A stretch of DNA of 64,000 nucleotides from an archaeon (GCA_021823325.1 JAKAOG010000001.1:1-64000); one strand, 5' to 3'; shown: positions 34,354 through 43,909, counted from the first letter of the stretch. A program made the numbers and translations. Notes: a model not told the origin generated them from the letters alone.

Positions 34354-34381
34354 TGCGACCGGCCCGGGGCAGACACTAAGG

Positions 34382-34388
34382 ATATAAG
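34382..34388 (+). promoter_or_regulatory. TATA-like box before secE
   Basis: The box atataag lies 28-34 nt upstream of the secE ATG. Confidence 0.45.
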
Positions 34389-34415
34389 CCGAAGGCGGGG
34401 GTCTTTACTCCGACC

Positions 34416-34583
34416 ATGGGGTTCCGGGATTTCCTGAGGTCGTCCGAAGCCATATTCAGGCTGGCCCACAAGAGCGACAGGGACGAATTCATGCTGTACC
34501 TGAAGCTCGTATCGCTGGGGGTCGCCGTGGTCGGGACCATCGGTTTCATCATCAAGCTGATCGGAAGCGTCTTCTTCGGTTAG
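34416..34583 (+). CDS. secE: preprotein translocase subunit SecE (Sec61 gamma)
   Basis: 55 residues: an amphipathic N-terminal helix (FRDFLRSSEAIFRLAHKSDRDEF would be on the cytoplasmic face) and a single membrane helix at about 29-52 with the characteristic GTIGFIIKLI end. It clamps the SecY channel. It precedes Spt5 and L11 as in other archaea and bacteria (secE-nusG-rplK order). Confidence 0.9.
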   Translation: MGFRDFLRSSEAIFRLAHKSDRDEFMLYLKLVSLGVAVVGTIGFIIKLIGSVFFG

Positions 34584-34633
34584 CGTCGCCGCCCGCCGAA
34601 GCGCTCTCTCATGTGACCTCTGAGCGGACATAA

Positions 34634-34643
34634 GGTTATTAGG
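34634..34643 (+). promoter_or_regulatory. TATA-like box before spt5
   Basis: The box ggttattagg lies 27-36 nt upstream of the GTG at 34670, supporting that start. Confidence 0.45.
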
Positions 34644-34669
34644 CCAACGCAAATCGGCCTGTTTTCACC

Positions 34670-35158
34670 GTGGCCGTTATCAGCGATCAAGAGAGGAGCA
34701 GCTCCATATTCCCGGTCAAGACCACCGGAGGTCAGGAAAGGACAGTGGCGACATTCGTCGCCAACAGGGCGGTCCAGAAGAAGAAGCCTATCTTCTCGGT
34801 CCTGGCACTGGACACCTGGAAGGGATACGTCCTCTTCGAGGCGCCCAACAGCCAGGTGGTGGACGAGAGCATTCAGGGGTTCAAGCACGTCAGGAGCAAG
34901 ATCCCCGGCATGATGCAGTACTCTGACATCGAGAAGTTCCTGGTGACGAAGTCCATGGTCGCCGAGCTCAACGAGGGCGACACCGTCGAGATCGTGGCCG
35001 GGCCGTTCAAGACGATGAGGGCGAAGATCACCAGGGTTGAAAAAGAGAAGCAGGAGATCACGGTGTCTCTGCTGGACACAGCGTTCGCGCTGCCGATCAC
35101 GATAGACGCGACGTACGTCAAGATAGTCGAACGTGCGAAGCCGGAGCCCCCCAAGTGA
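34670..35158 (+). CDS. spt5: transcription elongation factor Spt5 (NusG)
   Basis: 162 residues from GTG. NGN domain at about 15-100 (FPVKTTGGQERTVATFVANRA, LFEAPNS, IPGMM) followed by a KOW domain (about 100-145: EGDTVEIVAGPFKTMRAKITRVE). With Spt4 it clamps RNA polymerase and supports processive transcription. It is 6 nt upstream of L11. Confidence 0.94.
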   Translation: MAVISDQERSSSIFPVKTTGGQERTVATFVANRAVQKKKPIFSVLALDTWKGYVLFEAPNSQVVDESIQGFKHVRSKIPGMMQYSDIEKFLVTKSMVAELNEGDTVEIVAGPFKTMRAKITRVEKEKQEITVSLLDTAFALPITIDATYVKIVERAKPEPPK

Positions 35159-35164
35159 TGTTAG

Positions 35165-35647
35165 ATGGGTGAAAAACAGGTCATCAACGTACTTGTTACC
35201 GGGGGGGAGGCGAGCGCGGGCCCGCCGCTCGGACCGGCGCTGGGGCCACTCGGAGTGAACGTCCTGGGGATCGTCACCGAGATCAACAAGCAGACGGCCA
35301 GTTTCAAGGGGATGAGGGTCCCCGTCAAAGTAGAAGTGGACAAGGAGACGAAGCAGTTCGTCGTTTCTGTAGGCACCCCGACAACCTCGGCGCTGGTCGC
35401 CAAGGAGTCCGGCATCCCCAAGGGATCGTCGAAGCCCAACCTGGACTTCGTCGGCGGGCTCACCATGGACCAGGTCGTCAGCATCGCCAAGAGCAAGATA
35501 GCGGGGTCTTACGCGGCCACGGTCAGGTCGGCGGCGAAGGAGGTCGTCGGGAGCTGCGTTAGCATGGGGGTCAAGGTAGAAGGGAAGGACGCCAGGGAGT
35601 TCATGAAAGAGATAGACGACGGTAAGTGGGACTCCAAGTTCCAATAG
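35165..35647 (+). CDS. rpl11: ribosomal protein L11
   Basis: 160 residues. N-terminal GGEASAGPPLGPALGPLGVNV is the diagnostic L11 block, followed by the rRNA-binding C-domain (VGGLTMDQVVSIAKSKI). Part of the stalk base at the GTPase centre. Separated from L1 by 58 nt that contain a promoter-like box. Confidence 0.96.
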   Translation: MGEKQVINVLVTGGEASAGPPLGPALGPLGVNVLGIVTEINKQTASFKGMRVPVKVEVDKETKQFVVSVGTPTTSALVAKESGIPKGSSKPNLDFVGGLTMDQVVSIAKSKIAGSYAATVRSAAKEVVGSCVSMGVKVEGKDAREFMKEIDDGKWDSKFQ

Positions 35648-35658
35648 AGGACATAACG

Positions 35659-35667
35659 CTTTTAACC
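35659..35667 (+). promoter_or_regulatory. TATA-like box before L1-L10
   Basis: The box cttttaacc lies about 40-47 nt upstream of the L1 GTG, so L1-L10 may have a separate transcript with a short leader, where L1 autoregulation is known in archaea. Confidence 0.45.
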
Positions 35668-35705
35668 GATGTACCAAGGCTCGGCAAGGAATTCGTGAAG
35701 ATTAC

Positions 35706-36356
35706 GTGCTATCGAACCAGCAGCTCGCCGAACTGGTCAAGAAGGGCAAGGACCAGTCCAAGGAAACGAAGTTCGCCCAGTCCGTAGAAGTAATGGTCAC
35801 GCTGAAGGAAGTCGACCCCAAGAAGACTGACCTGAACATCAACGAGATAGTCTACCTTCCGCACCCGACCGCCAAGCAGGCGAGGGTCGCCTACATCGGG
35901 TCAGGCGACCTGGCCGTCAGGGCCAAGAACGCAAAGGCAAACCTGGTGCTGGACCCTTCGCAGCTGGAGAACTATGGAGGGAGCAAGAGGGACGCTAAGA
36001 AGCTGGCAAGGTCATACGACTTCTTCCTCGCAGACACCGCGCTGATGCCCAGAGTGGGCAAGGTGCTTGGCCAGGCTCTCGGTCCCAAGGGGAAGATCCC
36101 TTCTCCCGTCCCGCCGAACTCGCCTGTCGAGGCGATGATCAACAGGATGAGGACGGCTGTCAGGGTGAGGAGCAGAGGGTCCCTGGGGGTCATGGCGAAG
36201 GTAGGAGACAGCAAGCTTACCGAGCAGGAGCTCGCGGAGAACATCGTGGCCGTGGTGAACGCCGTGACGAAGAAGCTCCCCAACGGAGACAGGAACATCA
36301 AGACCATCATGGTAAAGACGACCATGGGGAAGCCCGCGAAACAGGCGGTAGAGTGA
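35706..36356 (+). CDS. rpl1: ribosomal protein L1
   Basis: 216 residues from GTG. The L1 two-domain pattern is clear: FAQSVEVMVTLKEVDPKK at the N-terminus, then ADTALMPRVGKVLGQALGPKGKIP and the closing EQELAENIVAVVNAVTKKLP. It forms the L1 stalk for tRNA exit. Followed by L10 after 1 nt. Confidence 0.96.
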   Translation: MLSNQQLAELVKKGKDQSKETKFAQSVEVMVTLKEVDPKKTDLNINEIVYLPHPTAKQARVAYIGSGDLAVRAKNAKANLVLDPSQLENYGGSKRDAKKLARSYDFFLADTALMPRVGKVLGQALGPKGKIPSPVPPNSPVEAMINRMRTAVRVRSRGSLGVMAKVGDSKLTEQELAENIVAVVNAVTKKLPNGDRNIKTIMVKTTMGKPAKQAVE

Positions 36357-36357
36357 C

Positions 36358-37233
36358 ATGAGCGAAACAGTCCAGGTCCACAAGGTTCACAACAAGGAAA
36401 AGGTCGAGACCGTCGAGCGCGTCGCCAAGCTCGCGAAGCAGTATCCTGTCCTCGCGGTCACCTCGCTCTCGAAGGTGAGGGCAAGCCAGCTGATGGCGGT
36501 AAGGAAGGCTCTGAGGGGGCACGCCGAGGTCTTCGTGGTAAAGAACAAGCTCGCCATCCTCGGGCTGAAGAAGGCAGGCATCAAGAACGCCGACCAGCTC
36601 CTGTCTCAGCTGACGGGGCAGAACGCGCTGATATTCTCCACCTACGACCCGTTCAAGCTGTTCCTCACTCTGGACAAGAACAAGGTCTACCTTCCGGCCA
36701 GGGCAGGGGACAAGGCCCCCGACGACATCATGGTCCCGGCAGGGAACACCAGCCTGCCAGCGGGCCCGGTCCTCAGCGAATTCAGGGAAGCCGGGATACA
36801 GACCAAGATAGAAGGAGGGAGCATCTGGGTCAACAAGGACTCGGTCGCCGTCAAGAAGGGAGGGGAGATCACCCCCAAGCTCGCGAGCCTTCTGTCTAAG
36901 CTCAACATCAAACCCATACGCGCGGGACTCGCCATCGCGCTCGCCTACGAGAGCGGCCTCATCTACGCCGGGGACCTGGTGGCCATCGACCTGGAAAAGT
37001 ACAGGGCGAGCCTGATGGAGGCGTATTCGTCATCGAGAGGCCTCGCGATCATCATAGGGTACGTGACCAAGGAGACCGCACCGGACATCATCGCGCGGGC
37101 ATACAGGGAAGCCATGAGCCTCCAGGTGGAGGCAGGGTTCCTGGACAAGGAGACTGCCCCGATGATACTCGGAAGGGCTGAAGCCGAAGCGGCTGCCCTG
37201 GAAGCGAAAGCGAAGGAAAAAGGATTCCAGTAG
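36358..37233 (+). CDS. rpl10: ribosomal protein L10 (P0 stalk protein)
   Basis: 291 residues. N-terminal rRNA-binding domain (LAKQYPVLAVTSLSKVRASQLMAVRKALRG), an insertion domain, then GLAIALAYESGLIYAGDLVAID and helical segments for L12 dimers at the C-terminus. The C-terminal acidic stalk peptide common to P0 seems short or missing; the end is AKEKGFQ. L12 is not downstream as usual but on the opposite strand. Confidence 0.94.
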   Translation: MSETVQVHKVHNKEKVETVERVAKLAKQYPVLAVTSLSKVRASQLMAVRKALRGHAEVFVVKNKLAILGLKKAGIKNADQLLSQLTGQNALIFSTYDPFKLFLTLDKNKVYLPARAGDKAPDDIMVPAGNTSLPAGPVLSEFREAGIQTKIEGGSIWVNKDSVAVKKGGEITPKLASLLSKLNIKPIRAGLAIALAYESGLIYAGDLVAIDLEKYRASLMEAYSSSRGLAIIIGYVTKETAPDIIARAYREAMSLQVEAGFLDKETAPMILGRAEAEAAALEAKAKEKGFQ

Positions 37234-37260
37234 CCGTAATCAGACGCTCGTATCCGTAAT

Positions 37261-37275
37261 CGTCTCCGCGAGACG
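37261..37275. other. perfect inverted repeat in the L10/L12 convergent spacer
   Basis: The repeat cgtctc-cgc-gagacg has a 6-bp stem and 3-nt loop, 28 nt after the L10 stop, in the 130-bp gap between convergent L10 and L12 genes. It may help end transcription; no T-run follows directly. Confidence 0.35.
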
Positions 37276-37363
37276 TGTTCTGCCCGTCGTCAGTTTCCCA
37301 GCCTTCGAACCCACAGCATAGCTTACGCTGCGCTGGAAGAGCTGTTGGCGATGCTTTTCGAGC

Positions 37364-37669
37364 TTAGCCGAAGAGCGAAGCGAGACCCTGTAGAGCCTCT
37401 TCTTCCTTCTTCTCCTCTTCCTTCGGCTTCTCTTCTGCCTTCGCAGCGGGTGCGCCAGGAGCAGCGGCAGCCGCGGCAGGTGCCGCAGCCATGGTGGCCG
37501 CGTTCTTCAGCGCCTCGTCGATGTTTACCTCGCTGAGGGCAGATGCAAGAGCCTTGATCTTCACTTCGTCTGGTGAGCTACCGGTTGCCTTGACGACGCT
37601 CGTCAGGTTCTCTTCGTTGACCGGCTTCCCCAGCTTGTGAAGAAGGAGGGCGGCGTAAACGTACTCCAT
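37364..37669 (-). CDS. rpl12: ribosomal protein L12 (P1-type stalk protein)
   Basis: 101 residues. N-terminal dimerisation domain [22 protein letters not shown], central hinge rich in Ala/Pro/Gly, and a charged Glu/Lys segment before the terminal [10 protein letters not shown] that recruits elongation factors. It is transcribed towards L10, in contrast to the L11-L1-L10-L12 order. It has its own TATA-like box (ggtatttaact on the plus strand, about 37693-37703). Confidence 0.95.
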   Translation of the reverse strand: MEYVYAALLLHKLGKPVNEENLTSVVKATGSSPDEVKIKALASALSEVNIDEALKNAATMAAAPAAAAAAPGAPAAKAEEKPKEEEKKEEEALQGLASLFG

Positions 37670-37692
37670 TTGAATTCGGAAAGGCGAACTTA

Positions 37693-37703
37693 GTTCGGTA
37701 TTT
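37693..37703 (-). promoter_or_regulatory. TATA-like box of rpl12
   Basis: Minus-strand AGTTAAATACC lies about 24-34 nt upstream of the rpl12 ATG at 37669, showing the inverted gene has its own promoter. Confidence 0.5.
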
Positions 37704-38199
37704 AACTATTTGACGCGGAATCCCCGGGCTGGTCCCTCGTCATCACCACATACTCCCCTTTGAACCCCAGTTTCTCGTACAGCGAATACGCGACCTTGTT
37801 GTTCGCCCTCACCATGAGACCAGTCAGCTCGAACCCTCTCTTCCTGCTGACGTCAAGAGCCCGCCTCAACAGGGCCTCTCCGACCCCCCTGCCGCGGTGC
37901 CCCGGGACGACGAACAGGTCGTAGACCCAACCCACCTTCATGTCGCTGAACGGCCTTTCCGCGACCCCGAACCAGACGTACCCTGCGATCTCAGCGCTCC
38001 CGTCTACCATGGCGACATAGATCTCGTTCCCACCCACTCTCAGCTGGTCGTCCATGCGCTCGGCGAACACCCTCTTCGCCCGACCGACGTCCTTCCGTTC
38101 TGTCTCGTTGAGCTCGTCAGGGAGCTCCTCCACAGAGAGCTTCTTGATCAGCTGGAGCTCGTCCTTCCTCGCTTCTCTGACCGTGACCTCTGTTCTCAT
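37702..38199 (-). CDS. GNAT-family N-acetyltransferase
   Basis: 165 residues from ATG 38199 (the frame continues upstream to 38280, with no convincing sequence). GNAT motif A is [24 protein letters not shown], with the acetyl-CoA loop RGRGVG; motif B contains [15 protein letters not shown]. The substrate is unknown. It sits between rpl12 and alaS; a role in acetylating a ribosomal protein is possible but unsupported. Confidence 0.85.
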   Translation of the reverse strand: MRTEVTVREARKDELQLIKKLSVEELPDELNETERKDVGRAKRVFAERMDDQLRVGGNEIYVAMVDGSAEIAGYVWFGVAERPFSDMKVGWVYDLFVVPGHRGRGVGEALLRRALDVSRKRGFELTGLMVRANNKVAYSLYEKLGFKGEYVVMTRDQPGDSASNS

Positions 38200-38318
38200 C
38201 GCGTGGCATCGAAACTCATCTGCTCGATAAAGCGTTGCCCTAAGGAGGGCCCTGGGGACCGAATCCCGACTCCGTCCCAAGTTTATCTACTTCAGGCCTT
38301 GGACACATCCAAGCCTAG

Positions 38319-41039
38319 TTGAATGAAAAGAAGCAAGCCCTGAAGGCAAAGTTCTCAGCGGATTACAAGAGGTACTACTTTGTCGACCTGTTCAGGCGCG
38401 AGGGCTTCGTCAGGCGGAGATGCGAGAGCTGCGGGAAATATTTCTGGACCCTCGACGAGGAGAGGAAGCGGTGCGACGACCAGCCCTGCTCCCCCTACAC
38501 CTTCATCGGCGACCCCCCGGCGTCGAAGAGGTTCGGTTACGTCGACGCGTGGAAGGCGGTCGAGTCATTCTTCGCCAAGAACGGTCACGCCATAGTCAAG
38601 CGCTACCCTGTGGTGAGCCGGTGGCGCCCTGACCTTTACTTCACTGTAGCCTCGATCATAGACTTCCAGAGGGTGGAGGGAGGGAAGGTGGTCTTCTCGC
38701 TCCCAGCCAACCCGCTGGTGGTCCCTCAGATGTGCCTGAGGTTCAACGACGTCCCTACGGTAGGCGTGAACGGGAAGCACGGCACCTCTTTCTGCATGGT
38801 GGGCCAGACCGCGCTCGCGAACAAGGAAGGGTACTGGAAGGACAGGACCATAGACCTCGACTTCGACCTCCTCACCAAGACCTTCGGCATCAAGAAGGAG
38901 GAGATCAGCTTCGACGAGGACGTCTGGATGGGGTACGGCGCTTTCGGGTATTCTCTGCAGTACAACGTCCGCGGCCTCGAGACGGGCAACGCGGTCTTCA
39001 CCGCGTTCGAGGGGAGCCCCGACAGGTACGTCCCACTGAAGGAGCCGGTGGTGGACATGGGAGCGGGCCTAGAGCGCCTCGCATGGCTCACCCAGGGGAC
39101 CCCCACCGCGTATGACTCCTACCTGGCTCCGGTCCTCAGGAGGATGAAGGAGGAGAACCACGTCGAGTACGACGAGAAGCTCTTCCGCCGCTACTCAGCC
39201 CTCGCAGGTGAAATCAACCTCGACGAGTACAGGAACTTGGACGAGGCAAGGCAGAAGATTGCGAAGGCTCTGGGCGAAGACGCGTCCAAGCTCTGGAGCC
39301 AGTTCGGCGCGCTTGAAGCGATGTACGCGATCGCCGACCACACGAGGACGCTGCTCTTCGCCGTGGCCGACGGGATGCTCCCGTCCAACTCAGGGGGCGG
39401 CTACAACCTCAGGATGATCTTCAGGCGGGCCAGGAACTTCATCAACTATTACAAGTTCGACCTCCAGGTCTCCGACCTCATCGACTGGCACATCGCCCAG
39501 CTGAAGGGGATGTACCCGGAGCTCGCAGAGCACGGCCCGGACGTGAAGGAAGTGCTGGGGGTCGAGGAGTCCAGGTTCACTTCATCCACTGAAAGGGTCT
39601 CCAAGATAGTCTCCTCTCTCTCCACTCAGGGGAAGGAGCTGACCACGGACGAGCTGGTCAAGCTGTACGACTCGGACGGAGTCACTCCCGAGCAGCTGAT
39701 GGAAGCGGGAGCCAAGGTGAGCCCTCCTGAAGGGTTCTACGAGAAGGTGCAGGCCCGCCATCTGACGCGGGAGCTTGAGCAGCCTAAGATGCAGTTCGAC
39801 ACGAGGATGCTGAAGCCGACAAAGCTCTGGTACTACGAGGAAGGGGCGCCCTTTGACTTCACCGCGAAGGTGGTAAAGGTCTTCGAAGGCAGATACGTGG
39901 TCCTTGACCGGACAGGGTTCTATCCGAGGGGAGGGGGGCAGGAGCCTGACAGGGGGACCATCGGAGGAGCAAAGGTGGTCGACATCGAAAAGTACGGCGA
40001 CGTGGTGATCCACAAGGTCGAAGGAAAGGCGCCGAAGCCAGGCGCTCGCGTAGAGTGCCGCGTCGACCAGCGCAGGCGCAGGAGGGTGACCCAGATCCAC
40101 ACCGCCACCCACATCATCAACGGCTCCTCGAGGCAGGTGCTGGGCCCCTGGGTCTGGCAGCACTCCGCGTTCAAGGAAGAAGACTACGGCAGGATAGACA
40201 TCACGCACTTCTCGCATCTGACCGAGGCGCAGGTGCAGAAGATCGAAGACGTAGCGAACGAGATAGTGAGGAAGAACCTGGCGGTGAAGAACACTTGGAT
40301 GCCTAGGCAGGAGGCGGAGACAAGATACGGCTTCAGGCTCTACCAGGGCGGCGTCGTTCCGGGGAAGCTCGTAAGGGTGGTGGACATAGGAGGCTGGGAC
40401 GTCGAAGCCTGCGGCGGCACGCACGCGAGGTCGACCGGGGAGGTCGGGCTGATCAAGATAACGAAGGCAGAGAGGGTCCAGGACGGCGTAGAACGGCTAG
40501 AGTTCGTCGCCGGGGAGGCGGCGGTAGAGTTCATGCACAGGATGGACTCTGAGCTCGGGGAGCTGTCTTCGATCTTCGGGACCCAGAGAGAGAATCTGCC
40601 GAGGGTGGCCAAGGGGATCCTGGGAGAGCTGGCCGAGTCCAGAGCGAAGGAGAAGGCGCTCGGACAGAAGGTCGTGGAGATGTCGTCGTCTGGGGTAGCT
40701 TCGGAAGCGAAGAGAGTCGGGGGCGCAAAGCTTTACGTATCTAAGAGCCCTTCCCTGGGCGAGGAACAGATTATTGCTCAAGGACAGAAGAGCGTCGCCG
40801 ACGACCCGTCCCTAGTTTACGTCACGGTGTTCTCCACCGGCAAATCTGCAAGGATCATCTGCTTCGTCGGAACAGAGGCCGCGAAGTCTGGATTCTCAGC
40901 CGTCGACGTCGTAAGGAAGCTGGCCCCGACGCTCGGTGGATCAGGCGGCGGCTCCCCGACGTTCGCGCAGGGGGGCGGACCTCTGGTGGGCAAGATTGAT
41001 GACGCCGCTTCCGCAGCTGAAAACCTCTCGTCGAGTTGA
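38319..41039 (+). CDS. alaS: alanyl-tRNA synthetase
   Basis: 906 residues from TTG. The archaeal-type N-terminal extension with a zinc-like CESCGKYFWT (residues 30-40) precedes the class II core with GMGLER-like MGAGLERLAW. The editing domain has HTATHIINGS and CGGTHARSTG metal ligands, and a C-terminal oligomerisation domain starts at about 760. It charges tRNA-Ala. TATA-like aagtttatct lies about 35 nt upstream of the TTG. Overlaps leuS coding frame boundaries only in the intergenic region (stop 5 nt before its ATG). Confidence 0.95.
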   Translation: MNEKKQALKAKFSADYKRYYFVDLFRREGFVRRRCESCGKYFWTLDEERKRCDDQPCSPYTFIGDPPASKRFGYVDAWKAVESFFAKNGHAIVKRYPVVSRWRPDLYFTVASIIDFQRVEGGKVVFSLPANPLVVPQMCLRFNDVPTVGVNGKHGTSFCMVGQTALANKEGYWKDRTIDLDFDLLTKTFGIKKEEISFDEDVWMGYGAFGYSLQYNVRGLETGNAVFTAFEGSPDRYVPLKEPVVDMGAGLERLAWLTQGTPTAYDSYLAPVLRRMKEENHVEYDEKLFRRYSALAGEINLDEYRNLDEARQKIAKALGEDASKLWSQFGALEAMYAIADHTRTLLFAVADGMLPSNSGGGYNLRMIFRRARNFINYYKFDLQVSDLIDWHIAQLKGMYPELAEHGPDVKEVLGVEESRFTSSTERVSKIVSSLSTQGKELTTDELVKLYDSDGVTPEQLMEAGAKVSPPEGFYEKVQARHLTRELEQPKMQFDTRMLKPTKLWYYEEGAPFDFTAKVVKVFEGRYVVLDRTGFYPRGGGQEPDRGTIGGAKVVDIEKYGDVVIHKVEGKAPKPGARVECRVDQRRRRRVTQIHTATHIINGSSRQVLGPWVWQHSAFKEEDYGRIDITHFSHLTEAQVQKIEDVANEIVRKNLAVKNTWMPRQEAETRYGFRLYQGGVVPGKLVRVVDIGGWDVEACGGTHARSTGEVGLIKITKAERVQDGVERLEFVAGEAAVEFMHRMDSELGELSSIFGTQRENLPRVAKGILGELAESRAKEKALGQKVVEMSSSGVASEAKRVGGAKLYVSKSPSLGEEQIIAQGQKSVADDPSLVYVTVFSTGKSARIICFVGTEAAKSGFSAVDVVRKLAPTLGGSGGGSPTFAQGGGPLVGKIDDAASAAENLSSS

Positions 41040-41044
41040 CAGGG

Positions 41045-43876
41045 ATGTCAGCGCGCGAGAAGTACTGGCTGAAAGTATGGGACGACAAACACGCCTTCGA
41101 ACCTGACCCGGTGGCCGGGAAGAAGAAGGTCTTCGTCACTTTCCCTTTCCCATACATGAACTCGGCCGTCCACGTCGGGACCGCTTTCACTGCCAGTCAC
41201 CTTGAGTTCTATTCTCGTTTCAAGAGGCTTCAGGGGTACAACGTCCTCTTCCCCTGGGCCTGGCACTGGACCGGGACGACAATCGTCGGGATGAGCAAGA
41301 GGCTCAAGGAAGGCGACCCGAGCGTCAGACGGGCGTTCATCGAGCTCGACCACGTCCCGGAGAAGGAAGTCGCGAAGTTCGTCGAGCCGGAATACCTCGC
41401 CTCCTACTACACCAAGCAGAGCCGTCAGGTGATGAAGGAGACGGGGTTCTCAATAGACTGGAGGCGCGAGTTCAGGACCATCGACCCCGCCTTCAGGAAG
41501 TTCGTGGAGTGGCAGTATCTGCACCTCCGCGAGCTCGGGTACGTGGTCCAGGGGACCCATCCCGTGGTGTGGTGCCCCTTCGACAAGAGCCCCACGGGCG
41601 ACCATGACAGGCTGGAGGGTGAGGGGGTGTCCCCGACCGAGTTCAGCCTGATCAAGTTCCACCTGGGTGAGTTCGCGCTCGTCGCCGCCACACTGAGGCC
41701 CGAGACCATCTACGGGGCTACAAACATCTGGGTCAACCCTGAAGCCGACTACAGCGAGGCACGCGTGGACGGAGAGCTCTGGATAGTGAGCTCGGCCGCC
41801 CTCGCGAAGCTTTCAGAACAGAAGCACGACGTGGTCCCCGTCCGGGAGTTCAAGGGCTCCGACCTATTCGGGAGGTATGCGATGGCGCCGCTGACGGGGA
41901 AGTCGCTCCCAATCCTTCCAGGGAAGTTCGTCGACCCGTCACTTTCGACCGGAGTCGTGTTCAGCGTCCCAGCCCACGCTCCATACGACCTGATGGCACT
42001 GCGGGACATCCAGGAGGGGAGGGTGCAGGTGGGCAGGCAGATCAAAGAGATCGCCGACGGCATCGTCCCGATACCGATCCTCTCATTGGCAGGATATTCG
42101 AAGGTCCCTGCCGAAGACGCCGTAAGGAAAATGGAGGTCAAGGACTCCATGGACCCTAACCTTGAGGCCGCCACACAGGAGGTGTACAGCGCCGAGTTCC
42201 ACAAGGGGGTCCTGAGCCAGAACTCAGGGCCCCTATCGGGGATGACTGTCCCAGATGCCAAGACCAAGGCCATGGAGCTCATCTCCAAGACAGGGAGGTC
42301 TGCCAAGATGTTCGAGCTCGCAGAGAAAGTGGTCTGCCGCTGCGGCACCAGATGCTACGTCAAGATCCTCGAGAACCAGTGGTTCCTGAACTATTCCAAC
42401 CCTGAGTGGAAGGCAAAGGCGAAGCTCGTGGTCGAAAGGGCGGTGATGTATCCAGAAGATGCGAGACAGGTCTTCTACTCGACCATAGAGTGGCTGAACG
42501 ACTGGCCATGCGCAAGGCGCTCAGGCATGGGGACCAGGCTCCCCTGGGACAAGGACTGGCTGGTTGAGACCCTGAGCGACTCTACCGTCTACATGGCCTA
42601 CTATTCCATCAGCAAGTTCGTCAACGCCGAGAAGATAGGGCCCGACAGCCTGACTCCCGAAGTGCTGGACTACGTGCTTCTTGGGAAGGGGAACCCCGCG
42701 AGCCTGGCAAAGGCGGTCAAGACCACCGAGCGGGTGCTGAAAGACATGAGGACCGAGTTCACCTACTGGTATCCTGTAGACCTCCGCAATTCGGGGAAGG
42801 ACCTCATTCCAAACCATCTCACCTTCTATGCGTTCCATCACGCGGCGCTCTTCCCAGAGAAGCAGTGGCCGCGAGGGTTCGGCATCAACGGCATGATCAC
42901 CATCGAGGGGAAGAAGATGAGCAAGTCGAGAGGCAACTTCGTTACCTGGAAGGACGCCAAGGTGAAGTACGGCTCCGACGCGTTCAGGCTAGCCCTCGCG
43001 CTGACTGCAGACGGGATGGACGATGCGGACTGGAGGGACAGAGCCGCCATGGACGCGAAGGAGAAGGTAGAGGCGGTCATCCCGTTCGTAAAGAAGACGA
43101 TGGACGCCTCGGTCAACCGGGAGGAGAACGCACTGGACTCCTGGCTGGTCTCCTCTGTCAACGGGCGGATAGCCACGGCGACGGGTGCCTTGGAGGAACT
43201 GCGGATGAGGAGGGCCTCGGCTACGATCTTCTTGGACATCTGGAACGACCTGCGATACTACCTGAGAAGGTCGGGGAAGCCTCGGCGCCAGACGCTGAGC
43301 GAAGTGTTCAACGCCTGGGTCAGGATGATGTCTCCGTTCACGCCCTTCATGTCCGAGGACCTGAACCGCGAGCTGGGCGGTAAGGGCCTGGTCTGCCAGG
43401 CCGACTGGCCGACCCCAAAGGACTTCCCGGTGGATCAGGAGGCTCTGCTGGCAGAGGCGGTCCTGGGGAAGGTCATAGAAGACGCGCGCAACGTCCTGAA
43501 GGTCGTGAGGGGACCCAGGACGAAGCTGAACGTCTACGTCTGCTCAGACGCGGCCAAGAGCTACTTCTACGAGATGGCATCGGCAAAACAGAAGAAAGAG
43601 AACGTCGGCCTGGTCGTGAAGAAGTACTCGCAGCTTGGCATACAGCCTGACAGAGTGTTCAAGCTCAGCTTCGAGATCGGAGAAGAGCTGCTCGGGAAGA
43701 TTCTCTCCCACAAGGGGTTCGACGAGTTCAAGGCGCTGTCGGAGGCGTCATCTTTCATGTCGGCAGAGCTGGGAATCGAGGTCTCAGTGCAGAAGGCAGG
43801 CGCCAAGACCACAAGGGACCCGGCGAACAGAGCAAAAGACGCGCTGCCCACCAAGCCGGCGCTCTATCTGGAATAG
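41045..43876 (+). CDS. leuS: leucyl-tRNA synthetase, archaeal type
   Basis: 943 residues from ATG 41045. Archaeal LeuRS features: RLQGYNVLFPWAWHWTG, the large CP1 editing insert with TLRPETIYGATN, DWPCARRSGMGTRLPW, TVYMAYYSISKFV, and KKMSKSRGN. The HIGH signature appears as HVGT (about residues 43-46), lacking the final His normally present. It attaches leucine to tRNA-Leu and edits errors. It directly follows alaS. The family call is secure despite the odd signature. Confidence 0.93.
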   Translation: MSAREKYWLKVWDDKHAFEPDPVAGKKKVFVTFPFPYMNSAVHVGTAFTASHLEFYSRFKRLQGYNVLFPWAWHWTGTTIVGMSKRLKEGDPSVRRAFIELDHVPEKEVAKFVEPEYLASYYTKQSRQVMKETGFSIDWRREFRTIDPAFRKFVEWQYLHLRELGYVVQGTHPVVWCPFDKSPTGDHDRLEGEGVSPTEFSLIKFHLGEFALVAATLRPETIYGATNIWVNPEADYSEARVDGELWIVSSAALAKLSEQKHDVVPVREFKGSDLFGRYAMAPLTGKSLPILPGKFVDPSLSTGVVFSVPAHAPYDLMALRDIQEGRVQVGRQIKEIADGIVPIPILSLAGYSKVPAEDAVRKMEVKDSMDPNLEAATQEVYSAEFHKGVLSQNSGPLSGMTVPDAKTKAMELISKTGRSAKMFELAEKVVCRCGTRCYVKILENQWFLNYSNPEWKAKAKLVVERAVMYPEDARQVFYSTIEWLNDWPCARRSGMGTRLPWDKDWLVETLSDSTVYMAYYSISKFVNAEKIGPDSLTPEVLDYVLLGKGNPASLAKAVKTTERVLKDMRTEFTYWYPVDLRNSGKDLIPNHLTFYAFHHAALFPEKQWPRGFGINGMITIEGKKMSKSRGNFVTWKDAKVKYGSDAFRLALALTADGMDDADWRDRAAMDAKEKVEAVIPFVKKTMDASVNREENALDSWLVSSVNGRIATATGALEELRMRRASATIFLDIWNDLRYYLRRSGKPRRQTLSEVFNAWVRMMSPFTPFMSEDLNRELGGKGLVCQADWPTPKDFPVDQEALLAEAVLGKVIEDARNVLKVVRGPRTKLNVYVCSDAAKSYFYEMASAKQKKENVGLVVKKYSQLGIQPDRVFKLSFEIGEELLGKILSHKGFDEFKALSEASSFMSAELGIEVSVQKAGAKTTRDPANRAKDALPTKPALYLE

Positions 43877-43909
43877 AACCATGCGACCGGAGCGGCCCGG
43901 AAGCTCACT

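Noticed and set aside
34580-35677. 365-residue frame opposite spt5 and L11
   Set aside because: It covers two certain ribosomal/transcription genes on the other strand and has no domain pattern.
39582-40424. 280-residue frame opposite alaS
   Set aside because: Antisense shadow of the AlaRS gene, with no conserved motif.
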